Assembly: GCA_017165825.1 (NCBI GenBank)
Contig: CM029384.1
Location: 23,093,611-23,157,610 of the forward strand
Direction: 5' to 3'
Source: Hepsetus odoe
Lineage: Eukaryota > Chordata > Actinopteri > Characiformes > Hepsetidae
DNA length: 64,000 bases
A program made the position numbers and the translations under genes. Within the stretch, counting starts at the first letter, position 1; every line of letters starts with the position of its first letter. The notes below the pieces were generated by a model, which saw only the letters and a list, made by a program, of their open reading frames with translations, ran no database searches and had not been told where the DNA came from. Positions 35,501-45,970 of the stretch are shown here, in pieces.

Positions 35501-36355
35501 AAAGGACACGACGTCTCCGACGGGATCTGTCACACGGCCCCGTGGATCTGGCCTTATGAATCTCAGGGCGAACCTGGGAGGAAAAACGAGAGACCAGGAT
35601 GAACAACTCGGCCCGTGGTGAATTGTTTTTCAGTTTTTTAAGCTGCTGATGATCTTACCTGAATATGTCCAGAAGTGTGTAATACGTAAACCTGAAGGGG
35701 AGCATTATCAAATAGTAACTCCAACCTAATAACCCCTGAGAAGAAAAGAGAGAAGAATGTGAGAACGTGAAAAGGAATCAAAAACGAAAGCACCCCGAAA
35801 GCAGACAAAGCACTCACTCTGGGCTGTGGCCTCGAGACGATATAGCTATACACTCTGTGGTCTGCTGTGTTGACCTGCAAGGGTCTGGAGGGCGGCGGGT
35901 TGAAGACGCTCGGAACTCCTTCCTGCTCGTTTAGTCTGTCTTGTACGGCGGCCTGCGCGAGAGAACGGTTCTCCGTTATGGGGGCGGGGGGACAAAAAAA
36001 AAGCAGCGATAAATCACACACCGCATCACATCGAATGCCATTGCTGATCTTGGCTCGTCAGTGCTCACCTCAATGTTCCAGTTGTGCTGTTCTAACGTGC
36101 GGCGACATTGGTCCATGGACTCCAGTCCTGTCAGGTCCTTTGAGACAGAAATAATGTTGTTATTATCCTACAGCGCTGGGGTCATGGAGCTGAGCGACAC
36201 GGCAAAACAAGAGTTCAAGCGATTCAATCCCTGATATGTAACTTTATCATCTGAAGCAGAAAAAAGTAAAAATATCAAAAACTGATTTTTATTTCATGTT
36301 TGTTGCCGTGTTTTGAATCAGCCAGGCCCAGTCAGTCGTTGTCTCTTTCTTTCTT

Positions 36356-36411
<56 letters not shown>

Positions 36412-37893
36412 AATCTGCTCTGCCACTAAAGAAACACACAGACGGTCAGCGTTCTTTAGCGCTAATATCACAATACGCTCAGAAAATAATTCGATATTAT
36501 ATCGCAATTACAATTTTGGTCTTCAGAGATTGTACAAAAAAAATAAAAGACGTGAATGAGATTAACTGAAGCAGAGATTCAATTAAAATGAAATTAAATG
36601 ACTATCCTTATCATTGTGAAACACGGCACAGCGTGGCACAGTGAACCACAGCGAAACCGCTCCTCGCCAATTGCCCACACACGCCGTGCAGCAGGGGCCA
36701 GTGACAGGGACAGTACCTTCCTCAAGGATACCTCAGAGCAACCTACTGCTCTGGAACCATGACCTCCTGATCCGGGGGCCTCGTCCCTAAACACTAGAGC
36801 ACCGCTGCCGCAGAGTTGGACTCGTTAAAGTGGTGGAGGTGATCCCAGAAATGTTCCCATCTCTTATATCCTTTAATAACGATCTGTTTAACAGGAGGAT
36901 CTCCAGCTCTTCAGACCCGCACACGCTCCAGTCGGCGATCACGTTCACAGGCTGGCGTTTCTGATTAAAACCTTTACAATTCAAGATTTTCTATTCGTCA
37001 CAAAGACAGTTTAGCACTTTTAACAAGCATCCTGATCCATCTTAACGCAAAGAAATAGACGGAATTACAAAGAAACTCACGTTTGAAGTGATGCATAAAC
37101 ATACAAACAAAGCTGAATGCAAAACAGAAAAGACATTTCTACATAGGACATGTTCCAAAGACTGTTTTTTTTTTTGGAGGAAATGTACTAAAATATACCA
37201 CTTTGTAATGATTTGATCCCCAATCCAAAGAGAAAATGACAAAAGGATAGACAAGTCAACTAAAGTTTGAATAGACAGTTCAATCTGATCTGGATATCGA
37301 GGACTTTGTGTCCAAATCGAGCAGCCCTGTTAGTAAAGGTCCAGCAGGTCACAGAGCTGCGACTGTGTTGGTAAATCTCAGTACAGGTCATCTGGACTGA
37401 CCTGCCACCGTTTTCGGAAGCTGGGCGTTGAAGAGAGTTAATGTTAAAGGCAGAAAGGCAGGAGGGAGTAAGCTGGGAGTAAACAGGGAGCAACTTTGAG
37501 GGACACAACTGGTTGAGAACTGACAGCTGCTAACGGCTAAAACCCGAGCTGCCCAGAAGCTCGGAATGAGCCCCAATTCTGCATTAAAACGCCTTCAACC
37601 CGTTTTTTTTTTTCGATAACAGTGTAAAGAAGCCCCCTGCGACGGCTAGGCGTTGAGTCTAAGGCTCCGAGATTAGCCTAGCCTAGCCTAGCTTAGCTTA
37701 ATTTAGCCTCGGAAGTGTCGCCGAGTGCGCGGACGGAGCGAAACCGCGGCGCTGGAGCAGGCTGTCCGCCCGACCAGTAAACCTCAGGGAAGCCGCGCCT
37801 CCCTGAACGTGGAGGTGAAACTACGTTTACCTGAAACTGGAGCAGTTTCTCCGTCTGAGCCTGAGACAGCTCCTGCTCCTCTGGCGCCGCCAT
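32553..37893 (-). CDS. faf2: FAS-associated factor 2 (UBXD8), p97/VCP adaptor
   Basis: Membrane-anchored adaptor of the ER and lipid droplets that recruits the p97/VCP ATPase to ubiquitinated proteins in ER-associated degradation and lipid control. Coding exons in transcript order: 37831-37893, 36069-36137, 35818-35952, 35659-35735, 35435-35573, 35263-35348, 35082-35173, 34179-34356, 33871-34042, 33521-33664, 32553-32735. The phases close to 445 codons plus stop, the length I remember for human FAF2. Order of parts: UBA domain (about 10-48), hydrophobic hairpin GLLGWSYYLIMLPFRF (90-105), UAS thioredoxin-like domain (about 140-275), Glu/Arg-rich coiled coil (about 280-345), and UBX domain (about 357-440) with the p97-binding FPR at 407-409. 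It starts MAAPEE and ends VQDLTDD. Nothing looks broken. It is head-to-head with higd2a. Confidence 0.96.
32868..33310 (-). mobile_element. LINE 3' fragment in the last faf2 intron
   Basis: Plus-strand reading tttcctggcagctccatcct, tccaacctgagctgtccctc and tctcactactatcttgtaaa is the complement of the LINE at 15.26-15.64 kb, extending further into the reverse-transcriptase gene. Frames are broken. It has the same orientation as faf2 transcription. Confidence 0.7.
36341..36411. repeat. (CT)n microsatellite
   Basis: About 18 bp of ctttctttctt followed by about 50 bp of pure CT, in the first faf2 intron. Confidence 0.95.
36597..36816 (-). repeat. tRNA-derived SINE
   Basis: Inverse copy with tail atgactatccttatcattg and head aaacactagagcaccgctgc, in the first faf2 intron. 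On the faf2 sense strand it reads forward. Confidence 0.8.
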
Positions 37894-38556
37894 CTTCCCT
37901 CGCCGTCCACGACGTGTTGACGTTTAAATGCGACGTGATGACGTGATGACGCCACGACGCCGCGCTCGCGACTCCTTCGCAGGCAGGACTTTTATTTTGT
38001 CGGGTCGATCTGTTCGGTGTTTTTAGATTTACATGAAAGTTTATGACAAAACATGATCACCGTGTTATCACGTCCTGGGTTTTTTTTTCAGTGAATGATG
38101 GAAAAAACTAAAGATATATCATTAAATGAGTCACAAATAGTATTAGGGGAAAAAACGAATTCAAAAAGGCCACAGACCTATGAATAAGTGAATAAACAAA
38201 TTACAACTATTTAAAAAATAATATAATTATTCTTATTTGATACAATTATTACAATACACTTATTTAAAAATATATTTCCTAATTATTATAAACTCTACCA
38301 CTGCCACTACTTACTATTAAGTCATTAATAGCAAACGATATACTTAAAGATTACATTAGTAGTGGTGGTGAAAAAATGGTGTTAATAATAATAATAATAA
38401 TGATGATGATGATGATGAAGTCGAAGTCGAGTTTATTTTTACTGGTAGAATGGTCTATTGTGTTTTCTGACTCAGCTGGTCTCGGGTTGTCCTCCAGGGC
38501 TGTAGGGGGCGCTGCTCAGTGCTGCACGCTCTCTTGTGTTTGGAGGATCAGTAAAG
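37894..38556. promoter_or_regulatory. Shared head-to-head promoter region of faf2 and higd2a
   Basis: 663 bp separate the two start codons. Next to faf2, about 37911-37957 carries cgacgtgt...tgacgtgatgacgccacg, with several TGACG or CGTCA half-sites, two of them about 10 bp apart, typical of CREB/ATF binding. The middle (38020-38400) is AT-rich and ends in aat/gat microsatellites (38383-38418). CpG rises again close to higd2a. No TATA box is obvious on either side. Confidence 0.6.
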
Positions 38557-40935
38557 ATGGCGGCGGCACCGAGTGCGGTTCATGATGAGCGGAGAGGAGG
38601 TCGGGCTCAGACGGAGACCGCGGCCCTAAACCCGGCTTTAAACCCGTCCCTCAGCCCCCCGGTCATAGAGGGCTTCAGCCCGCTGCCCCGCGCCCGGGAG
38701 GAGAGCTTTCAGGAGAAATTCATCCGGAAAACCAAAGAGAACCCGTTCGTCCCAATCGGTAGGTCCTAGTCCCATAAAACCGGTTATAATCTCACTGTTT
38801 ATTTTGTAAACTTTAACAACCTGGCCTGTTTTTACCAGGAGAGGATTCATTCAACCCCCCATCTGCTCTCCGCGGTGCAGTGATTTGTTTTTCTTGCTGA
38901 ACTTTTGGCAGAAACCTCCGTGACCTTAACATTTTAACGAGTCGCAGCAGGTAAACAGTGGCCGCGTCCCAAACGGCGAACAAGCACGCAACCCTTAGAA
39001 ATGCAACGTTGTAGAACGGAAGGTATAGAAAAGTGTGGTTTGGGACGCAGCCGCTTGGCTGCCATGTCTGTCCCACTGACCTTAAAAACAGAAAAGTTTA
39101 TGCAACACACAAGTTTTTTTTTTTTAAATTATTTATTATTTCAGGTGAAATTATATTTGATGTAAATATTAATAAAACACCTTAAAATGTCATAACGACA
39201 CTTAAGTCTTTTATGTAAACGTACAACAAAATAATATATAGTATTAGACACCACACTTCCCATTTTAAAGCCAAGACCTTTTGAAATGTGAAGTTGTTCC
39301 TGAAATGGGGCGAATAATTTAAATATGGTGTTAAATCACCTTTGCGTGTAGAAACTACGAAAATACATTTAGGGCTAAACTGGCCATCTGATTGGGTTCG
39401 TTAACCGTCTGTATTTGGGTTTTAAAGTGTTGGGATCAAGCAGAAATGCCGGTCAGCAGGTTTAATCCTAGTTTTAAAATCATAGATGTCGCCACTGTGG
39501 ACACGTTCCCTGAACAAGGACCCCAAACTGTCCAGAAGGACTTTCTTTACCTCCTAGCAGTTTAATGAACTCTCTGGTCTCAGCTGTGCCTCTGAATGCC
39601 GTGGGACTTTGCGGCGCAATCGGAAAAGTTTGTCCCCGGGTCTCGGACTCTGTCCTGAGAATCCATACCCCCCTCACAACAACCCTGCTGGGATTCTGTG
39701 CAAAAATAAACCCAAGCAGGAAATGACGGTCAAAAGAGGGGAAAAACACCTCCGAGCACTTCAGATCTGAAACCAGCAGGAATGAGTCCGTCTTCAATTT
39801 GGAGGCGTTTCTAGAGAGTTTTTCTCGCCGTTAAGCCCTGCACAGACAGAACCGGGCAGCAAAGTTTGGGCCTTTCAACCAAAAATAAAGATCCTGCTGG
39901 GACTTGGTTTCTCCAGCTGTAACCATGACAACATTAGTGGACGAATCCTCCTTGTTTTCGGTCGTGTAGCCCCTCCTCAATCGACAGCAGCCCAACGCCG
40001 GTGGAAGTGTGGGCCACAAGTAATCCTGGACGGAACCGGATCCCTGTTGGTGGAGAAGGGATTAGAGCTCTGAACCAGGTGTTGTCCTGTAATGGAAGAG
40101 CCCCACCCACAGCTGCAATGAGGGCCTGTGTGTTGGAGCAGTCCAGCTGCAGGAACATCTGTCGGTTTTTCCTCTTCGCCCCCAGTCCTGCAGATCAGGC
40201 GGGACGTGTTTCTACCTGCCCGGATTCTCTCACACTTCCCTTCAAACGGGGAGCTGAACAGTCTTGGCGAAACTAAACCTCGTTCACCGAATCCGTCGGG
40301 ATCCACTTTAAAAAAGACTATTACATATTTTACTGAACTTCTCTTTGAGTTTATTCTGATGTGTTAACGGATTAAGGCGAAAGCAAACTCTGTGAATATA
40401 CTCCTGTATAGAAACCAAAAAATCTGAATTATTTTGCCAAATATTGATCAGAATTAATTAACGGTTCACGATGTTGAGATAAAGCTCATCTACGAGCACT
40501 TAATTGCGTTCCTTTGAAGTTTAAATAGAGTTCTAAAAATAGCTACATAATAAACATTAAATAAATAACTTAAAAGTACATATAATGTTCTGGCTAAAAT
40601 CTCTTTTTAAAGGTAAACGGAATCCGTAGGTCATTATAAATCCGTAGCAGCCCGAGCATCGTCCAAAGAGGGGAGACGTTAACACTCAGTTCAGTGTTTA
40701 GATATCGAATCGTTTAAAAAGGCATCTGTTTAATCTTCGGGGTCATTTTTGTGTCTGTGTCTCCGCAGGTTGCTTGGGGACAGCCGGGGCGTTGATGTAC
40801 GGACTCCGAGCTTTCAAGCAGGGCAGGACCCGCCAGTCCCAGCTGCTCATGCGCACCCGGATCTTTGCCCAAGGGTTCACCGTCGTTGCCATTATAGTCG
40901 GGGTGGCAGCGGCTGCACTGAAACCCAAACAATGA
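38557..40935 (+). CDS. higd2a: HIG1 domain family member 2A, cytochrome oxidase assembly factor
   Basis: Small inner mitochondrial membrane protein, vertebrate relative of yeast Rcf1, needed for assembly of respiratory complex IV and supercomplexes. Two exons, 38557-38758 and 40769-40935, are joined after one base of a Gly codon (ATCG|gtaggt, ccgcag|GTTGC), giving 122 residues. Human HIGD2A is about 106; the extra length is an Ala/Pro-rich N-terminus. Conserved PPVIEG and ENPFVPIG lead into the first membrane segment (about 69-83). Next come the family signature QLLMRTRIFAQ (92-102, Q-x3-R-x-R-x3-Q) and a second membrane segment (about 104-118), ending LKPKQ. The start is in gtaaagATGG, a good Kozak context. 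An in-frame ATG at 38536 would add seven residues and is less likely. Confidence 0.93.
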
Positions 40936-41536
40936 GAGACGGAGCGTTGCACCCTTTTTTTTTTCCTTTCCGTTACTCCCACAGAAGGGCCTTTCCCGGG
41001 TCACCACTTCAGAGCAGCTTTTGCGGAAGTGTTTATATCGGAATTAGAGACGAGTTCTGGACCCAGTGGTGCCAAGTGTTGGACATTTCTCACCTTCAGC
41101 CACCGGTTTTCCCTTCCTGTCCCGCCTGATCCAGCTCAACAGGTGATGGTGAGATGGATCAGGTGTGTAGGGTCCTGTGACTGGAGCGGAGAAGCTCTAG
41201 GATTAGATTTTTTCTCTCATGAGAGGCTTGTGGGACAAACCTCTACTCCCCAAAAAGTAAAGACAAACCTCTACTCCCTTTGCTTTATTTTTTCCTTTCA
41301 GTCGTATGCAAAAGTTCAGTCTTTTTACAGGTTGTCCACTTCTTGTAGACACACTCCTGCACACTTAACGCACAATTGCTGATCGTTTGCTGAATTCGAC
41401 GTCCCGTGTGGCCTTTAGCGCACGATTTCTCTAGTTTAACGCACCGACAAGAAATCAGTGCTCTACGTTGTGCGTCAACTTTTGCATACAGCTTTTTGAG
41501 TCTGTTGATCTGTTCGTGTTCTGAAAATACTTTAAT

Positions 41537-41542
41537 ATTAAA
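41537..41542 (+). terminator. higd2a: Candidate polyadenylation signal of higd2a
   Basis: ATTAAA in actttaatattaaagacg, 600 bases after the higd2a stop codon. The opposing cltb signal lies about 80 bp further on, so the two genes would end tail-to-tail. Confidence 0.4.
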
Positions 41543-41619
41543 GACGTAAGGCGAGATGCTTTTGTCGTCTGTTGACTGCGAATCTTAAAAGAACAGTCTG
41601 TGGCTCTGAAAAGGTTTCT

Positions 41620-41625
41620 TTTATT
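41620..41625 (-). terminator. cltb: Candidate distal polyadenylation signal of cltb
   Basis: Minus-strand ttcaataaaagaaacc. Use of this signal gives a 1.8 kb 3' UTR. A nearer AATAAA (plus-strand TTTATT at 42731-42736) would give about 0.7 kb. The sequence alone cannot decide. Confidence 0.4.
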
Positions 41626-43407
41626 GAATTGTACATTTCAGTATTGCAGTATGTGCATTTCTTTGCGCCCGACAGCGCACACGTTCATCCGCGGTTCAAG
41701 GACGGAGCATTTCAGAAAGGCATTCGTTACAATTATCGGGAAAACTACCAACTACTGTCTACTGAGAGCGACCAGCCTCTTGTCTCTAACCAGGTGAAAC
41801 CAAGCTTCGTTACCGTCCAGACCTCCATCAAGCCTATGGGTGCCTTCGGTAATGCTCGCTGGGGCTGTGACCGTCCCGAGCCAGGACGGACTCTTTGGCA
41901 GCCGGTCAACCACAATCTGTCATACTGTGCAACAGAACTGGGCAACCGAAAGGCAAGTTAACAGTACTCAATTTGTGGTTGTAAAAAGGCCTCAAAGCTG
42001 AAGGATGGTGGACGATTATGAGGGGCTTACTCAGTAACACGAACACATGCCAAACTAATTACACCCTAAAGCAGTCTCCAATCTAACTAAGCCTAGTCCA
42101 GCCTGCTCAATTATAAGCCCATTATAAAATTAAAACCAATATACAGGAGGTTAATCGGTATAAACAAGACCACCAATAAATAAGCAAACGATGCAAATGT
42201 GTTAGTTAGTAACTGTCAAATATGCTGCGTTTCTCAAAAACAGGCAACAGCCGTGCTGTATTCCTGAACACGTTAATCCATTTTTTTTTTTAAACAAAGC
42301 CTTTCAGAAAGTTTTGATGGGAAATGCTCCTTTGTGGAGAAACAACTGATCACAGTGATGATTTATAGGAACCAGATATTCGTCCGTTCATGATCTAAAC
42401 CAGATATCTCAGCTCTCATAGAAGCAGAGAAGCACCTAGCACGTCCTGGGTGGGAATCGGACCCAGAACCTTCAGGCTAACTCTTTGCATAAAATGAGCC
42501 CAGAGAGAATTTCACCCACAACATTTTTAATGTTCTTGGTGGTAAAATGGTTCCCAATTCATAGTTTTGTTTTCTTTTTCTCAAATTTAACAACTGGTAT
42601 CTTTCCAGATGAACACACGAATGTTTCCTGGTGCCAATAAGAGTGAAAATACCCAAACGTCTAGTTCCTGTCAAGATCAACTGTACACTGTAAGCTTGCA
42701 ACCAATCATTTCGCATCAAATCGCTTAAGCTTTATTACTGAATTGGGATGGATTTTACAAGATTGGTGTTCCCCCTCCACCATGCACTGCAGCGAGGTTG
42801 ACTGCGTGGAAAAGAACAAAATCAGCCGGAAACGCTGATACAAAAGGTTTTGGAGTAAACATAGGCCAAAAAAACAACATCCACTTTGAAGTATGTGCCT
42901 CTGTAACAAAATGACTGGGGAGGTAAGTGTCTCAAGTGTTGAGCTGACCTGGGTTTAAACACTGAAGGTTTTCGATAGGTCGGAGTGTGTGTAAATCACA
43001 ATGCAAGACTTCTAGCAGTCAAAAAGTGAGCAGACGTGTCCCTTACCTCAACCTACTGGACAAACCGGGCTTCAGTAATTTGGATAAGAAATCCTGCTTT
43101 GTGAAACCTTCTCAGAGGCCTTATGCTCTACATCTGATATCTGGATCAAATCCTCGGACATCGAGGACGGACCGTTGAGCTTCTTTAGATCCCCATCTTC
43201 CCTAAACCGGAGGCACAATCCTTCCTTCTGCCATAAAAACAAGAAAACTTAACAAGGAAAAGGCTTTTTTCGTAGCAATAATGGGCCCCAAAGTTTAAAC
43301 ATATACACCCTGCGTTAAAAATAAAATCAAAACAGTTAGTGAGTTTAATGGTACTACAGTAAAGTGCGACAGGGAGAAAAGGCGAGATGCAGCAGAGGGA
43401 CGGGGTC

Positions 43408-45934
43408 TTAGCGGACCAGAGGCGTCTGTTTGAGGGAAATGAGGACGGAGCGCATTCGGGACACGTCTTTAGTCTGGCGGCTCGTCTTGGGGTTGAAGTC
43501 GCACAACCGGGCCACTTTCTCCCACTCGGTGCCGGGACTGTCGTCATCGCTCTCCTTCAGAAAGGCATCTTCTGATGCCCTGTGAAAGCGCACGAAGGAA
43601 AAGATCAAAACAGAGCAGCCAACTCTTGATTCACTAATGAAAGCAATGAGATGAAATGGAAAATCTCTGACTATTCCATGCGTTAGAAGAGCTTTCTTCG
43701 ATAGCTACTGGTGGGAGACGAGACAAGACTTTAGCCAGAACGTACGTTGCGAAAGATGTTACTTTAGCAAAGCTAAGAAAAATAAGTCTCATTTTAAACA
43801 GTTCTTTCCCTTAAAGAACCGAAAAGTTCCACTACATTCATTTTGTGCTGCAAATTAACGGGCTGATTAATCAATTATTCGTCCATTTAAAAGTCACGTT
43901 TCCTTCTCTTGACATTATTCTCTGCAGCTCTAATACACGACGTTGTATTTTTATATATGTTGTGTGTACTGTCGTAAAGAAAGTCACAAATTCGAAACGT
44001 CTAACAACATTCTCATTCTGATAGTGATTTAGTTAAAAATTGCTGCTATTTATTCACAATTCGTGACACTTCTAACAGTCTGTATTAATCAGTTATTAAT
44101 AAAAAATCAGGTTTTATTGCTGATCTGTGCAGTTATTGTCTTCCAAGTTTAAATGAATTAAATTGAGCTTTTTTTGGTCATTCTAAAACCCTCGTTTTTC
44201 TAAGTGGAACGTAATTTCGATCCTCGGCACGTCCTGTACGTTTGGCGGAATTGAATTTTGAACTTTGAGTTGAATTTGCCCTGGGTGCAGTGTTCTGTAA
44301 AGCTTGTCCAACCTTGCAAAAGTTGCTATGAAAGAAAGAATCTGGGGATAAAGCATGGAAAGGCTGGCTTCATTCTAAGCATGTGAACAGTAATCCTCCC
44401 GTATAGGGAATAAAAAAGTGGCAGAAATGACTGATGGGGTATTTACAGTTCCTCTTGAAGGAAACATGCACAATCAGGACACAAGTGTTTTGGAAATAAA
44501 GAAGCCCTTGTGCTAATTTGTCCTTTACAAGAGTTAAGGATAAGGTGACTGTAAAACATACATAAAGCCTATCTCATCAGAGTTGGGCTGTTTGTAGAAA
44601 GCCTTATCAGCGATCCTAGCGTGCAAGTAGGCAAAAGAGGGGAAGGAGAGGAAGAGAGAAAGAGAAAGAGTCAGTCTCACACAAGCAGTCAAAAAGCACA
44701 ATCTTTGGGAGATAGAAAATAATACAAAAATGATTCTTCTAATATTGTGGGACCGTTAAAATCTAAAACAATGCCTGTGAAAACGTCTGATGACATTCGG
44801 AACAAGCAAATAGAACAGCTCCATACTGAAATGTGTTATCTTTAAATGAGACATCTTTGTTTTCTTCATCGCTTACAAAAAAATCGATCCGAAAACGTTG
44901 CACACGACTGAATACAAACACTTAAATGGTGAAAAAGGACTAAGAAGTGTTAGTAACGGTGATCGTCTGTTAAGCCTGGTTGAAATTTAATCTGTAAGTA
45001 TCTAAAATATTCAATATTGACAACATTTTACTTGATATTTTGTATGAAATTCTTAACCTTAAGTTTCAGACGTGCATGAAATGCTCTGGTAAAGACCGTC
45101 TGAAACCAAAAACCAGACTTGAACAGAGTTTGTTAGAAAGTATGAAAGCATTTTAGTGCTCAAGAGGAAGAACCAGAAAGGCTTGGGTTAAATGCACACT
45201 TGAAGGCGGAGGCGTTTTCATTTTGTGCATATTTTTCTTATTTCTTTTTATGGCACAACATTGCAATAAGGCAAGATACTACTGTTGGCGGTTCATTTGC
45301 AAGTGATCAATAATCTCTTTAAATACTATAAGCTCAGATCCGAATACTAGAGATAAAAAAATAATAATAAAAATTTTGCACATTTTTATTACGTTCAGCT
45401 AAAAAAAACGTGAATTAAATTGTGCAGAAGTGTCTCTCTGGAGGACATGTACTTATTTTTAATTAACCCACAAAACGCGTCATTTGACCAGGGGTTTTCA
45501 GACGAGCGAGATCATCGGCTTCATCAAACATTACAGGCGGCTTTGGTGATCAGGTGGTAATCTTGGGAAACCTGATTATTTTTCAGTTCCTTCCCATTTA
45601 TAAAACGTTCTTTAGTTCAATTACACGTAGACCTGTAGGGTTACCTGTTGTTCGCTTTATTCTTCTCCATTTGCTCCTGCTGGTGCACATGCCAGTCCTC
45701 CAGCTCCTTCTTCGCCTTCGCCTTCCATTCTACCTCGGCTGCTTTAGAGGCAGAGTCTGCCAAGCGAAAACCAAACCACATTTTTCAAACCAACAGCGTT
45801 GGACATCGAAGTTGTTTTCATACATAGATTTTTTTTTTCCCCCCTCATTTTAATTTACATTGTTGTTTGTTGATCTGCCGGTCTGTTTGTGCACTTATAA
45901 CATACATATATACACATATATACACATACACATA

Positions 45935-45970
<36 letters not shown>

